A stretch of 57,326 bases of DNA from CPC320 sp002684375 (GTDB lineage: Bacteria > Pseudomonadota > Alphaproteobacteria > Rhodobacterales > Rhodobacteraceae): the NCBI GenBank assembly GCA_965662545.1, contig CBFIHZ010000026.1, positions 1 through 57,326 on the forward strand, written 5' to 3'. Positions 1 through 9,548 of this stretch are shown here, piece by piece; the stretch's first letter is position 1; every line of letters begins with the position of its first letter. The notes below the pieces were generated by a model. That model did not search any database. It worked only from the letters and a program-made list of their open reading frames with translations, and was not told the origin of the DNA. Both the position numbers and the translations under genes were made by a program.

Positions 1-94
1 CAGCAGTAGGACGGTTGATGCTAGAAAATGTGCCTCCATTATCGCCAGCCATTGTCCATATTTTAGCAGGCTCATAGCCAGTTGGATAACTCAT
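1..94 (-). CDS. YghU-like glutathione S-transferase, N-terminal fragment (runs off window)
   Basis: Only the first 31 codons lie in the window, read on the minus strand from an ATG at 94. The residues (YEPAKIWT, then GG.F..INRP) match the characteristic start of the YghU/YfcG-type glutathione S-transferases, which act as glutathione-dependent disulfide-bond reductases or peroxidases in the cytoplasm. An AAGGACA ribosome-binding site precedes the ATG at a normal distance. The thioredoxin-fold active site is outside the window, so the assignment rests on the N-terminal extension typical of this subgroup. It is transcribed in the same direction as the two permeases upstream. Confidence 0.6.
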   Translation of the reverse strand, partial: MSYPTGYEPAKIWTMAGDNGGTFSSINRPTA

Positions 95-145
95 GTTTGT
101 TGTCCTTTGTTGTCAAATAAATTTCTGTAGCCGCCTAGATGCCGA

Positions 146-1030
146 TCATGATGCTGTGACTCCTCTACTAATCTTTTGTTCACGATGAAAAGTGTAAATA
201 CCCGTAATCACTATAATCAGCGTCCCAGCTAAAGTTGATTGATCAGGCCATTGGCCAAACATTAAAATGCCTAGCCCAATGGCTCCGAGCATAGATGTAT
301 ACCTGAAAGGAGAAACGAAACCGATCTCTCCCGTTCGCATAGCCATTACACTCAGTAAAGTAGCAATCAAAACTGCAAAAGCTGCGCCTGTAAGAAGCAA
401 CCATGATGTTGTACTGACAGCATGCCATTTTGTACCAATCATCATAATTCCGGCGAACAGAGCACTGCCTACAGCTGTCGATAGCACCACAGTAATAGTT
501 GGCACCTCACTTGCTAGTTTACGAGTAGCAATTTCTCTCACGGTAATGAAAATAATCGCTAACAAAGCTGAAAGCGAATAAATATTGAAGCCGTCTAGAC
601 CAGGTCGGACAACTATTAGAACACCCACAAATCCTACGAGGATAGCGCTCCACCGTCGCCACCCAATGGGTTCCGCGAGGAAAAGCGCTGCTGCCATCAT
701 CACTGCAAGTGGTAGTGCCTGTAAAATAGCCGTGACATTAGCTAATGGCATATATTTAAGGGCTGTCAAAAAAGCGATCGTAGTGCAAATCTCAGCGCCC
801 ACCCGCACCCATATAAGGCGCTTGTCCTTTTTCGCTAAATTCTGGATTCTGACTTTGGTAAACCAAACCATAAACAAAACTGGCGGAACCGTAATAATAC
901 TACGTAAAAATACTGCCTGAAACAAAGCGATCTCAGAAAATAGAAGTTTCATAAACGCATCATTAATAACGTAGGCAAAGACGCAGCCAGTCATCAGAGC
1001 AGCGCCTTTCATGTTATTATTAAGACGCAT
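146..1030 (-). CDS. EamA/DMT-superfamily permease
   Basis: An integral membrane protein of about 294 residues with the two-fold EamA repeat and about ten predicted hydrophobic helices. The first repeat ends near an AEPIGWRRWSAI..GFVGVLIV stretch typical of RhaT/YdcZ-like drug/metabolite transporters. Members export amino acids, purines or other small metabolites; the substrate cannot be read from the sequence. The open frame extends to a TTG at 1042, but the ATG at 1030 gives a better-proportioned start. It follows the next permease by about 14 bases, so the two are probably co-transcribed. Confidence 0.8.
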   Translation of the reverse strand: MRLNNNMKGAALMTGCVFAYVINDAFMKLLFSEIALFQAVFLRSIITVPPVLFMVWFTKVRIQNLAKKDKRLIWVRVGAEICTTIAFLTALKYMPLANVTAILQALPLAVMMAAALFLAEPIGWRRWSAILVGFVGVLIVVRPGLDGFNIYSLSALLAIIFITVREIATRKLASEVPTITVVLSTAVGSALFAGIMMIGTKWHAVSTTSWLLLTGAAFAVLIATLLSVMAMRTGEIGFVSPFRYTSMLGAIGLGILMFGQWPDQSTLAGTLIIVITGIYTFHREQKISRGVTAS

Positions 1031-1043
1031 CAATAGCCCCAAA

Positions 1044-1955
1044 TCATGTTATATGCCTGCTTTGATGCTCAAATAGCGCAATGCCACCAAATACAAATAT
1101 CATGGCAGAAAGGTGATACAGACTGAAAATTTCATTCAATAATACCACCGCGATGATAGCGGAAAATACAGGTACCAAATTAACATATAAACCGGCTGAC
1201 CCAGAACCTATCAGATCAACACCACGCAAAAAAAATATCTGCGAAATAAACGATGGTACGATGGCGATGTAAATGATGATCAACCAACCCTTCGATCCTG
1301 GCATAACTGTTTCGTAAACTGCGCTTTCAATCATCGTTAATGGTATAGTCATCAAGAAAGCAGCTATCGAAAAATACCCCAGCATAACCATGCCGGAAAC
1401 CCTAGGTCTATTTTTCAGTCCAATCGTGTAAGCCGCATAAAATAAACATCCAAAAAGCATCAGAAAGTCACCGTTATTAAAGGTCAATAGAATCAGGTTT
1501 TCCATTGAACCTTTAGAAACCATCACAACCACACCGATGAATGTCAGTGAAAGCCCAGTAATTTGTAACTTATTGACGCGAGTGCCAAATATCAAAAATG
1601 ATCCTAACAGGATCATCCCAGGCAATGTACTCTGCATTATACCTAAGTTTACTGCGGTTGTGCTGTGGGCTGCAATGTAGAAGAGCGCGTTGAACATACT
1701 CAACCCAAAACCACCCATTAAAAAAACCCACCCAAGTCTTCTACGAATAACTGGCCATCCCTTGATCATCTCTCTGCCGTGCATGACAAGAACAATTATT
1801 ACAACCAGACCCCATCGCAAAAAAATCAACATCATTGGAGAAACTTCATCAACGGCTAAGCGACTGGCAACGGCATTACTGCCCCAACCGAATGTAGCGA
1901 GACAAAGCAAGATGGGAGCACTGGCATAAGCGCGAGACAAGAGAGTGAAAATCAT
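1044..1955 (-). CDS. EamA/DMT-superfamily permease (second of a pair)
   Basis: A second ten-helix EamA-type transporter of about 303 residues, with the motif FGWGSNAVASRLAVDEVSP near its N-terminus and a second repeat containing LYVNLVPVFSAIIAVVLLNE, both typical of the family. The frame is open up to an ATG at 2003, but the Met at 1955 starts a protein of normal family length with the first membrane helix close behind; the choice is not certain. Paired EamA genes may work as heteromers or be independent paralogs. Substrate unknown. Confidence 0.75.
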   Translation of the reverse strand: MIFTLLSRAYASAPILLCLATFGWGSNAVASRLAVDEVSPMMLIFLRWGLVVIIVLVMHGREMIKGWPVIRRRLGWVFLMGGFGLSMFNALFYIAAHSTTAVNLGIMQSTLPGMILLGSFLIFGTRVNKLQITGLSLTFIGVVVMVSKGSMENLILLTFNNGDFLMLFGCLFYAAYTIGLKNRPRVSGMVMLGYFSIAAFLMTIPLTMIESAVYETVMPGSKGWLIIIYIAIVPSFISQIFFLRGVDLIGSGSAGLYVNLVPVFSAIIAVVLLNEIFSLYHLSAMIFVFGGIALFEHQSRHIT

Positions 1956-2100
1956 AGCTTGTCTGTAGTTTATACAAAAGTTTGAGCAAGTTATTTTATG
2001 CACAAGTAATGAATTAAAAATTCAACCTCTTCCTTCAGGAATTGGAAAAATTAGTAGAAGCAGCCATGCTCTTTGTATAAATGTCCAACACCAACCACCG

Positions 2101-2144
2101 AACACTGTGTTTAAAGACTATGTTGCAAACACTGTGTTCAAAGA
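2101..2144 (+). repeat. 17-bp imperfect direct repeat
   Basis: Two copies of AACACTGTGTTYAAAGA lie at 2101-2117 and 2128-2144, differing at one position and separated by 10 bases. They lie just before the first IS3-type orfA. They could be binding sites linked to the end of that element or chance repeats; nothing else in the sequence explains them. Confidence 0.5.
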
Positions 2145-2227
2145 GGTGGCCTGACAAATCTGAACAGTTGAGTTAGGTGGATTTTCTGCTCCCAATCCGG
2201 CAGCTTTGCCGGGACGAAGGAGCGAAA

Positions 2228-2452
2228 ATGACGAGACGACCCAGACGGAACCACAGCCCTGCTTTCAAGGCGAAGGTCGCATTAGCGGCCTTGAAGGGCG
2301 ACAGCACGATGAGCGAGCTTGCGACGCAGTTCGATCTGAATCCGAACCAGATCAAGCAGTGGAAGGATCAACTTCTGGACGGCGTGTCGGATATGTTTGA
2401 TGACAAGCCGAAGGGGTCGAGGGAGCCGGAGATTGGACCTGTCGCGGTTTGA
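2228..2452 (+). pseudogene. IS3-family transposase OrfA, truncated by another IS
   Basis: The N-terminal part of an IS3-family OrfA: a helix-turn-helix protein starting MTRRPRRNHSPAFKAKVALA and continuing through LATQFDLNPNQIKQWK, which binds transposon ends. The ATG at 2228 has a GAAGGAG ribosome-binding site; the frame also opens upstream to 2177. The coding sequence runs into the left inverted repeat of the next element at 2434, and the last few residues are read from that repeat. The rest of OrfA and all of its OrfB are absent on the far side, so this element is dead. The flank on the other side of the inserted element does not resume it, suggesting a deletion as well as an insertion. Confidence 0.8.
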
Positions 2453-2490
2453 TGCCGCTCCTTTGATAGCATTTACTGCAACAAAGGAGA

Positions 2491-2772
2491 TTGACTATGG
2501 GACTGAAACGGACGGACGAATTCCGCAAAGATGCGGTGCGTATTGCACTGACCAGCGGGCTGACACGCAAGCAGGTGGCTGATGATTTGGGTATCGGCAT
2601 GTCTACACTGAACAAATGGATAACATCGCACAGAGACACCGATGTGTTGTCAAAGGAAGATTTGGGCCTCACCCAAGAGAATGACCGGCTTCGACGCGAG
2701 AACCGCATTCTCAAGGAGGAGCGGGATATATTAAAAAAGGCCACGGTGTTCTTCGCGAGCCAAAAGCCGTGA
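2491..2772 (+). CDS. IS3-family transposase OrfA
   Basis: A 93-residue OrfA with an N-terminal helix-turn-helix (FRKDAVRIALTSGLTRKQVA and DLGIGMSTLNKWI) followed by a leucine-zipper-like coiled coil (ENDRLRRENRILKEERDILKKA), which mediates multimerisation with OrfB. The frame contains Met codons at 2491 and 2497; the one at 2497 directly follows a CAAAGGAG site and is the likelier start. Its TGA overlaps the GTG of orfB (GTGA), so OrfB is probably made by translational coupling or by a frameshifted OrfAB fusion, as is usual in IS3 elements. Confidence 0.85.
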   Translation: MTMGLKRTDEFRKDAVRIALTSGLTRKQVADDLGIGMSTLNKWITSHRDTDVLSKEDLGLTQENDRLRRENRILKEERDILKKATVFFASQKP

Positions 2773-3626
2773 GGTTTAAGTTCATTGAAGAACACCTATC
2801 TGCATTCTCCATTGGTCGGATGTGCCATGTGATGGACGTCAGCCCTCGTGGTTTGCGCGCGTTCCGCAGTCGTCCAGCTAGCCGGAGGCAGCGATCTGAT
2901 CTGGTTACGCTTGCGCATATCAAGGAACAGTCGCGTCTCAGTCTGGGCAGCTATGGCAGGCCACGGATAACAGAAGAGCTGAAAGAAATTGGCTTGGATG
3001 TCGGCCACCGCCGCGTGGGCCGGTTGATGCGTCAGAACGGCATATCCGTGGTTAGAACGCGCAAACACAAGGCGACAACGGACAGCAATCATAAGTTCAA
3101 CATTGCGCCAAACCTGCTGGATCGTAACTTCACGGCGGATAACCCAAACCAGAAATGGGCCGGTGACATCACTTATATTTGGACGCGCGAAGGATGGCTG
3201 TATCTCGCTGTAATACTGGACCTGCATTCTAGGCGCGTAATCGGTTGGGCGGTGAGCAACAGGATGAAGCGGGACCTGGCGATCCGGGCATTAAACATGG
3301 CCATAGCCTTCCGATCGCCGTCAAAGGGCTGCATCCATCACACGGATCGCGGGTCGCAATATTGTTCGCACGACTATCAGAAAATCCTGCGGCAGCACGG
3401 CTTCAAAGTGTCCATGAGTGGCAAAGGAAATTGTTATGATAACGCAGCCGTCGAGACATTCTTCAAAACCATCAAAGCGGAATTGATCTGGCGCGATACA
3501 TGGGAAACCCGCAGGAAGGCGGAGATGGCCATCTTTGAATACATCAACGGCTTCTACAACCCGCGCCGCCGTCACTCAGCATTGGGCTGGAAAAGCCCCG
3601 TCGCTTTCGAAAGGAAAGTGGCTTAA
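2769..3626 (+). CDS. IS3-family transposase OrfB (DDE integrase)
   Basis: A 285-residue OrfB with the HTH_21 region (YGRPRITEELKE) and the rve integrase core. The three DDE acidic residues are in WAGDITYI, HHTDRGSQY and DNAAVETFFKTIKAEL, followed by YINGFYNPRRRHSALGW, the C-terminal signature of the family. Length is normal and no disruption is seen, so it is likely functional. It starts at a GTG overlapping the orfA stop. Together with orfA it catalyses copy-out/paste-in transposition of this element, and could act on the shortened copy at 9.3-10.1 kb only if both ends were present, which they are not. Confidence 0.9.
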   Translation: MRFKFIEEHLSAFSIGRMCHVMDVSPRGLRAFRSRPASRRQRSDLVTLAHIKEQSRLSLGSYGRPRITEELKEIGLDVGHRRVGRLMRQNGISVVRTRKHKATTDSNHKFNIAPNLLDRNFTADNPNQKWAGDITYIWTREGWLYLAVILDLHSRRVIGWAVSNRMKRDLAIRALNMAIAFRSPSKGCIHHTDRGSQYCSHDYQKILRQHGFKVSMSGKGNCYDNAAVETFFKTIKAELIWRDTWETRRKAEMAIFEYINGFYNPRRRHSALGWKSPVAFERKVA

Positions 3627-3833
3627 ACGAGCACTTGGGGCGGCACTAAAGCGCGACAGGTCCACTTGTCGGCCCCAAAAAATTGGAGATTCTGCGGTGG
3701 CGAGGCTTTCTAGATTGCCAGGGACCAGTGTTGCTCGCACTAACGGGCGTCGTGATGTCGCTTGTGACCAATATGTTGTACTGAAAGCGCACGGTGCCTT
3801 TGAGGTGCCACAAACCTGTCGGGAGCCAGAAAC

Positions 3834-4622
3834 TCACCCACAACCAAGTTGGATAAGGCGCACTTGATCACCAAGTTTAAGATTACCACTGCTTAGCACC
3901 TCCGCGTAAATACCCATGTTGGAGTGACCAAGATGTTTTTGTAACAGCTTCGGGATGTCTAAGTCACGCTTACCAGATTGAAGATTGACCTGAGTTGCCG
4001 GACACCTTTTAGTGCGTAGAACGACTTTCATTTCGATTTCACCTAAGGCGATGTGCTGACCGACAAGATCAAGCTCGCTAAAAGGGGGAAAGCCTGAAAA
4101 ATGGATATTTCCACGAAAGCGAGCTGGATCAACAGACTGACCAATCACCTGTGAAAAATGTGTGACACTGTTCAGATTGATAAGAGACACACTGTTCATC
4201 ATCTCAGGCGATACAACAGACACATCCGTGAATTTATGCGGTTCTGCTGAGTACAAAGTCGGCTGTAGGTCAGGCGGAAATCCAAGAAGGTCGGCAAGGA
4301 AACTTGATGCAGCCTCGCGACCGGAACTTGAAGCCAAGTCAAAAGACGCTTTGTTCCTATCTCGTCTAATTGACAGGGTCTCGGTTACTTCGTCAAAATG
4401 GGTATCGAGCAATGCCAGTCCTTCCTCTCGTGCAAGCATCACAAACTTCGTTTTTGGAAGCGGTTTAGGGTCGTTGGGATCAAAGCCGCTTTCAGGGCGT
4501 GCGAAACCAAAAGCTCGATCTAATGGAAATCCCTGTCCCTTAGTTAAGGCGACCTTCTGAAGAGATTGTGCGGTGAGACCTTTGATTGGATAGTGGTAGA
4601 GATTTTCCACGTAGCTGCTCAT
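3834..4622 (-). CDS. MOSC-domain protein
   Basis: A 262-residue protein with an N-terminal MOSC_N beta-barrel (VENLYHYPIKGLTAQ, then FPLDRAFGF) and a C-terminal MOSC domain (residues about 110-255) carrying the conserved cysteine in RTKRCPATQVN. That cysteine is the predicted ligand for a molybdenum cofactor or sulfur carrier. Relatives include YcbX and mARC, which reduce N-hydroxylated compounds; no ferredoxin domain is fused here. A GGAG site precedes the ATG. It lies alone between the IS element and an MFS gene, so the context does not help with the substrate. Confidence 0.8.
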   Translation of the reverse strand: MSSYVENLYHYPIKGLTAQSLQKVALTKGQGFPLDRAFGFARPESGFDPNDPKPLPKTKFVMLAREEGLALLDTHFDEVTETLSIRRDRNKASFDLASSSGREAASSFLADLLGFPPDLQPTLYSAEPHKFTDVSVVSPEMMNSVSLINLNSVTHFSQVIGQSVDPARFRGNIHFSGFPPFSELDLVGQHIALGEIEMKVVLRTKRCPATQVNLQSGKRDLDIPKLLQKHLGHSNMGIYAEVLSSGNLKLGDQVRLIQLGCG

Positions 4623-5115
4623 CTTAGCGTGTCTCCATTTGTCATAGGGGTTGATGGCTATTATCGTGCACAGGTCTTAAAGCTATGTCGACCGTAATCA
4701 GAAACTGACAAAACCTAGTTTCCAACTGTTGTAGGGTTTGACTTCTTTGAAAACGATAAGGGAAGCCGGGAACTACAAACCGCGGCCCGCGAACCAAGCA
4801 ACACCTATCAGATCAATTGTCGATAGTACTGCCAGAGCAGAAGTAATAGCTAACCGCAGCCCAGCATCAAGACTTCAGGGGCCCGTGCAGCGATCGGCGA
4901 CGTTCGATCCGGTTTGATGGCGTTTGGTCTCCAGATGATGGGGGGGGCTTCGCGGACCGCGGGGCTTGGGCTGGGTTTTTGGCAAGCATTTTGTGGCGCG
5001 GAGGTATTAGACACTATGTAACTGGCTAGGTTCTCAGTTTGAGCCGGATCAATATTACCCTTGCAATTTAAGGCTGGGCTGCAAAATGCAGATCAGGGGG
5101 CACGTTCAACGCTCT
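4623..5115. other. Intergenic gap, no recognisable gene
   Basis: About 490 bases between the MOSC gene and the MFS gene. Short open frames exist on both strands, but none resembles a known family or has a convincing start. A G-run and GC-rich stretch at about 4936-4980 contrasts with the AT-rich surroundings and may be old mobile-element debris. No terminator or RNA gene was recognised. Confidence 0.5.
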
Positions 5116-6321
5116 TCATTTACTTGGTCCACTCGCTCTTATAATTGTGGTGGCCAAAAGTACAGTTCCCAGACCACCGGCCAGACTAAACGCCAGCGAG
5201 ATTCCAATATGATCAGCTAAGCCTCCCAAGATTATTGCTCCTGTGGCGGTTGCACCGATACTAACCATAGTCCAAAGGCTCATAACACGGCCGCGAAAGT
5301 CATCATCCAGATCGATTTGAATCGCTGTTTGGACCGATATACCAGCTAAGGTTCCCGCAAATCCAAGATAGGAAATACATAAAAGTGTAAGACTCCAAGA
5401 AGTGGATAATCCTACCAGAGGCAGTAGGCCAATACCAAGTAATGCGCTAGCGAGCGCAAATTTTGGTAATTCTCTGACCAATTGACTGGGTGTAAATGCT
5501 TTTATTACTCCAGCAATTAGCGCACCAAATCCTGCGCTAGATGTGAGTAACCCAAGCCCTGTGGCGCCCCTGCTGAAAACACCATCGGCAATGACAGGAA
5601 GAATTTCTAAGGTGCCCCGGATCAGAAAAGCATAAAGTGCTGTGACTAAAAAAGCCTGACGAATAAGTGCGTTTGCAAGAGCGTATTCAACACCATTTTG
5701 AAAAGCAGCGATAAAAGGCTCATTATTAATTATGGAAGATGATCGCTCTCGAGGGCGTAGCAGACTTATTGCGAAGATGAACGGCAAATAGAAAACGGTT
5801 TGAACAAGGAGGGCTGTGCTTATACCCCAGCCCGCTATTAGCCATCCACCAATGGCGGGTCCCGTCAATCTTGCCAAATTGAAATTGATTGCGACAATTG
5901 AGACCACAGAGGCAACCGAGGTACGATCGACCAGCCTCGGAGCTAGTGACAACCTCACGGGATTGTGAGCTGAGGTGACTAATCCAGATAAAAAAGACAG
6001 AAATGAAAGAAGTATCTCATCAAGAATTCCGAAGGTAAAAAAAAGATAAAAACCAAGAGAAATAATTAATAAAAGTATCTGCGTCAGCTTTGCTACTTGC
6101 GTTATTCTCATTCTGTCGACTAAGACCCCAAATAACGGTCCGGTGACCATTGCTGGAGCAAAATTGACGAATGCGATAAATCCTACAAACGTTGCTGACG
6201 ATGTTAAGTCCCACGCGATCCAACCAATGGTCACCCGTTGCATCCAAAGTGCGTTTACTGCAAATAAATTACCGCCCAGATAGATGCGGAAATCTCTGAA
6301 CGTGAGCGCGGATAGATTCAT
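5116..6321 (-). CDS. MFS transporter (EntS-like)
   Basis: A 401-residue, twelve-helix major facilitator of the MFS_3/EntS type. It opens with LTFRDFRIYLGGNLFAVNALWMQRVTIGWIAWDLT, contains the loop motif GVLVDRMRI, and has the second-half motif DDDFRGRVMSLWTM characteristic of this branch. Relatives export siderophores or macrolides. No siderophore biosynthesis or receptor gene is nearby, so the substrate is unknown. The gene is isolated, with long non-coding gaps on both sides, in the AT-rich island between the two IS copies. Confidence 0.85.
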   Translation of the reverse strand: MNLSALTFRDFRIYLGGNLFAVNALWMQRVTIGWIAWDLTSSATFVGFIAFVNFAPAMVTGPLFGVLVDRMRITQVAKLTQILLLIISLGFYLFFTFGILDEILLSFLSFLSGLVTSAHNPVRLSLAPRLVDRTSVASVVSIVAINFNLARLTGPAIGGWLIAGWGISTALLVQTVFYLPFIFAISLLRPRERSSSIINNEPFIAAFQNGVEYALANALIRQAFLVTALYAFLIRGTLEILPVIADGVFSRGATGLGLLTSSAGFGALIAGVIKAFTPSQLVRELPKFALASALLGIGLLPLVGLSTSWSLTLLCISYLGFAGTLAGISVQTAIQIDLDDDFRGRVMSLWTMVSIGATATGAIILGGLADHIGISLAFSLAGGLGTVLLATTIIRASGPSK

Positions 6322-6953
6322 CTGAAACCGATACCGTATCTATTAAGCAGATACCACGCGAATTTGTTTTAATTAATTAAAAACCCCATAGATATAGAGC
6401 GACAGTTTCACTCATGATCCCATCGAAAATAGCCCTGCCAAGCACTGCGGCCTCACATGAACCACTGTATCGGCGATCGGGATTACTGCAGCAATGTTGT
6501 AAGGCTAGCTCCCCCTTCAAAACGGTGCACGGTCCACGCGCTAGGGGTTGAGGTTTGGGGTGGTGGATTCATTGGAGGAGAGTTTTGTTTGAGGTGCTCC
6601 AGCAGTAGATCGCGCGTCACGCTGCATGGCTAATGCGTTGCGTACCAAGATCGGGGGTAACTTGACCCGATCCTCAAACGTCAAACTGCAAGGCTCAAAA
6701 GGGACCTCAGATCATTGGTCCGCGCCTCGAACCACGGCCCTTCAGTATGAGCGTTGTAAATTCATTTGGGGGTAATTTTGTTAGGGGCACATTTCTATTC
6801 ACGCAATAATTTCAAGCCAAACCGTGCCGCTGCTCTCGCTGAGTGGCGTCCATTGTTGCGCCCATAAATGAAAGCCATGCGGGCAATCTGATGCGAGTTT
6901 TGATTAATTTGACAGCACCGCCCGCTTTGCTCATTCCCGAGCATGTCTATGGC
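6322..6953. other. Intergenic gap, no recognisable gene
   Basis: About 630 bases between the MFS gene and the FG-GAP gene. A 75-codon frame at 6843-7070 runs into the antisense of the FG-GAP gene and is not credible. The stretch 6500-6720 is compositionally different from its surroundings and may be decayed coding sequence, but no family could be recognised in any frame. Confidence 0.5.
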
Positions 6954-9029
6954 CTAACCACCAACGGTAGAAAGAAGCTCGTTGCGCTGTTCATCAGACA
7001 GCATGGGCATCTTTACAATAAGTTCCAGCCCAATTTCCTTGCGGTTCAGATCATTCAAAACGGCATCTAAGCCAGTAACCGCTATATTAGGGTGTGCCTC
7101 CCAAGCTCCTATAGCAACGCTGCCTTGATATAAGGCGCAAGAGTTAGTCGCATATTTGGCCAAACTGGCAAAACCCCCGAAGCCTTTGTCTGCGCCCAAG
7201 ACTAACCGGTTGGCCAAAAAGTCATACTGCGGATAATATTCCTGACATAACGTCGCTACGTATTCACGTCCTGCCCATTCAACAACCACATCGTATTTGC
7301 CGGCTAAAACACTGTCATGGATCGCTAAATTACCCATGGCTGTGATGCTGGCGCCAGATGTAGGCAGCAAAATCGGCTCATCCAACATCAAAAAATCGTC
7401 CATTGAGAATGCTTGAACGGGCTGCTCGCTAACAAAGCCGTCAAAAGCAGCAGCATAAACATTTCCAAATGGGGTATCTGCATTACTTACGATTTGGCCT
7501 TGGCTGTCCATCCCGCTGAATAAGCTTTCAGGCACACGAAGAACGTGGTTTTTGGGATCATTTGCCGCGACATGTGAAAATTCTAATCCACCAAGATTTT
7601 TGAAATATGCGCCTCTTACCAATTGCGCGTTTTGTTGATCGTCTGATCCCCCCCCAATAAACGCAATGTCAGTCCGGCCATCTGAGTCAACATCATGGAA
7701 CTGGAAGTTCTCTATGAAATTGTTCCATTCGTTTCCTTCATGTTCTGCCACATAGTCATCTGGGGCGGTCACTATTGGATAGAACGAAGAAGCGTATGAG
7801 CCGTAACCCATGTTTTCGATAATTTGCACACCGGTGCCAACGTAGAGAATGCCTGCCCGTGACAACACTACGTCTAGATCACCGTCCGTGTCTAAGTCCC
7901 ACAGGCCGACTTCCGGCACTGTTCCCCAATCGTCAACCTTGGGCAATCTAATAGAACGGGTGAAGTTACCACGACCGTCATTGAGTGCGATGCCTGTGGG
8001 AGATGAACCTCCATATTCATGGCCCGCATGAACTAAATCAAGGTCTCCGTCTCCATCCATATCGCCCAGTTCAATTGCAAACGCGTTGACGTCTCCACAT
8101 GTGCGCCTCGACAAGAAGCCCGTGCCATCATTGAACCAACACGTCAGTCGATTTGCTAATTCCGTGAGGACTATATCGACGTCTCCATCGGCGTCCAAAT
8201 CACCGACTGCCCCACCATGGTCAAAAATTTGATAGTTTGGGTCAATCAGGTGCGTTTGAGAACTTTCCACCCAGGTGCCATCGGCTTGACTCAGAAAATA
8301 GCTGTCGCGAATGCCGTTATGGTGACCGATTGCGTGATCGGCGATAAACAAATCAAGGATACCATCGCTATTAAAGTCAGCGACTAGATTTTGCCTGGCG
8401 AGAGAGTGTCCAGGAACATCACGTCGGTCGATGAAAAGATCGCTGCGATCGATGAATGCTCCGCTTTCATCCTGTAAGAACAAAGTCGGTCCAGGCATCT
8501 CACCCTCGCAATCGCGACCACCACAGAGTCCAGCCGTATCTTCTCCTGTCACCTCGACGTTTTCGGGATTCATGGTTCCCGTGTAGATAAAATCGAGAAG
8601 CCCATTATTATCGAAATCGTAGTTCGCCCAAAAATGCCCGAACCAATACCTTTCATTTGTGATTGCAGGACTAATTGGCGGATATAAATATTCAGCATTA
8701 GAATTCTCGTGCTCAGCGCCAGAGAATGGAGTTGTCCTGATACTTTCGCCGTCGGACACTTCTATAAGAGCGGTTAAATCAGTGACATTAAAATGATCAG
8801 GGTCGTCATCTTTATAGTCAGTCTGTTCGTAGAATTCGGCAATTGCAGCTGCTGTTCTGGGTCCATAAGCGCCATCGACGTGACCTGCGTCGTATCCAAG
8901 TTGGTTCAAGATAAACTGGGCGGTGAAGACTGGATGCTGCTCTAGCCGTGTGGTTGCTGCTGCTTCCGATTTCAATAGTTGCGCTGCGGCTGTCAGTGTT
9001 ACGGCAAAAAGAACAACAGTCTTTTTCAT
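6954..9029 (-). CDS. Secreted FG-GAP/VCBS repeat protein with N-terminal peptidoglycan-binding-like domain
   Basis: About 691 residues. The ATG at 9029 is chosen because it has a TAGGAG site and opens a Sec signal peptide (MKKTVVLFAVTLTAAAQ). Residues about 30-75 (FILNQLGYDAGHVDGAYGPR) look like a PG_binding_1 fold. From about residue 130 there are at least six calcium-binding-type repeats of the form D.D.DG..D: DFDNNGLLDFIY, DFNSDGILDLFIAD, DLDADGDVDIVLT, DMDGDGDLDLVHAG, DLDTDGDLDVVLS and DVDSDGRTDIAFIGG. These form an integrin-alpha-like beta-propeller. The C-terminal about 200 residues are unrecognised and contain several cysteines. The likely location is extracellular or periplasmic, with a role in adhesion or ligand binding; no enzyme domain was seen. 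Confidence 0.8.
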   Translation of the reverse strand: MKKTVVLFAVTLTAAAQLLKSEAAATTRLEQHPVFTAQFILNQLGYDAGHVDGAYGPRTAAAIAEFYEQTDYKDDDPDHFNVTDLTALIEVSDGESIRTTPFSGAEHENSNAEYLYPPISPAITNERYWFGHFWANYDFDNNGLLDFIYTGTMNPENVEVTGEDTAGLCGGRDCEGEMPGPTLFLQDESGAFIDRSDLFIDRRDVPGHSLARQNLVADFNSDGILDLFIADHAIGHHNGIRDSYFLSQADGTWVESSQTHLIDPNYQIFDHGGAVGDLDADGDVDIVLTELANRLTCWFNDGTGFLSRRTCGDVNAFAIELGDMDGDGDLDLVHAGHEYGGSSPTGIALNDGRGNFTRSIRLPKVDDWGTVPEVGLWDLDTDGDLDVVLSRAGILYVGTGVQIIENMGYGSYASSFYPIVTAPDDYVAEHEGNEWNNFIENFQFHDVDSDGRTDIAFIGGGSDDQQNAQLVRGAYFKNLGGLEFSHVAANDPKNHVLRVPESLFSGMDSQGQIVSNADTPFGNVYAAAFDGFVSEQPVQAFSMDDFLMLDEPILLPTSGASITAMGNLAIHDSVLAGKYDVVVEWAGREYVATLCQEYYPQYDFLANRLVLGADKGFGGFASLAKYATNSCALYQGSVAIGAWEAHPNIAVTGLDAVLNDLNRKEIGLELIVKMPMLSDEQRNELLSTVGG

Positions 9030-9548
9030 GACTACTCCTATATCTTCGTTTGAGTATTCCTGATGAGCCAAAATATTTCAACCTTTCGAGGGGACTTTGT
9101 AAGAGCAAACTGACCTGAAGCGGGTAGGGCTAATTTATAGATTCGATGGATGACTAAGCACTCTGCATTTCGTTACTTTAAACTTTGCCCGGGGTTCCTT
9201 GACCATGTTGCCTAGGCCCGTTGACCGGGAACCAAGAGCCACGGAACATATAGGATCAAACTTTGTCCTGCTTATCGTGTTACTGGACTGAGTTGGCATT
9301 TGATTGTTTTGCTTGGATCACGGCCAGATACAACCAGCCTTCGCGCATCCAGACATAGCTGATATCGCCTGCCCATTTTTGATTAGGCGCATCAGCCGCG
9401 AAGTCCCCATCCAGCAGGTTCGGCGCAATGTTGAACTTGTGATCGCTGTCGGTCGTGACCTTATGTTGACGCGTACGCACGACCGAGATGCCGTTTTGAC
9501 GCATCAACCGGCCAACACGGCGGTGCCCGACGTCCAAGCCGATCTGTT

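Larger units (their letters stand above)
2434..3664 (+). mobile_element. IS3-family insertion sequence, apparently complete
   Basis: About 1.23 kb bounded by imperfect inverted repeats of about 27 bp (left 2435-2461, right 3637-3663; four mismatches), both starting with TGGACCTGTCGCG when read inward. It carries orfA and orfB in the usual IS3 arrangement. No 3-bp target duplication is visible: GAT precedes the left end and CTT follows the right end. This fits a later deletion or recombination at one end. A shortened, frameshifted copy lies in inverted orientation at 9315-10095. Confidence 0.85.

Noticed and set aside
2101..2144. Start of a CRISPR array
   Set aside because: Only two imperfect repeat units with a 10-base spacing and no cas genes.
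6322..6953. Possible RNA gene or phage remnant in the gap before the FG-GAP gene
   Set aside because: No tRNA-like folding, conserved motif or recognisable protein string could be found by eye.
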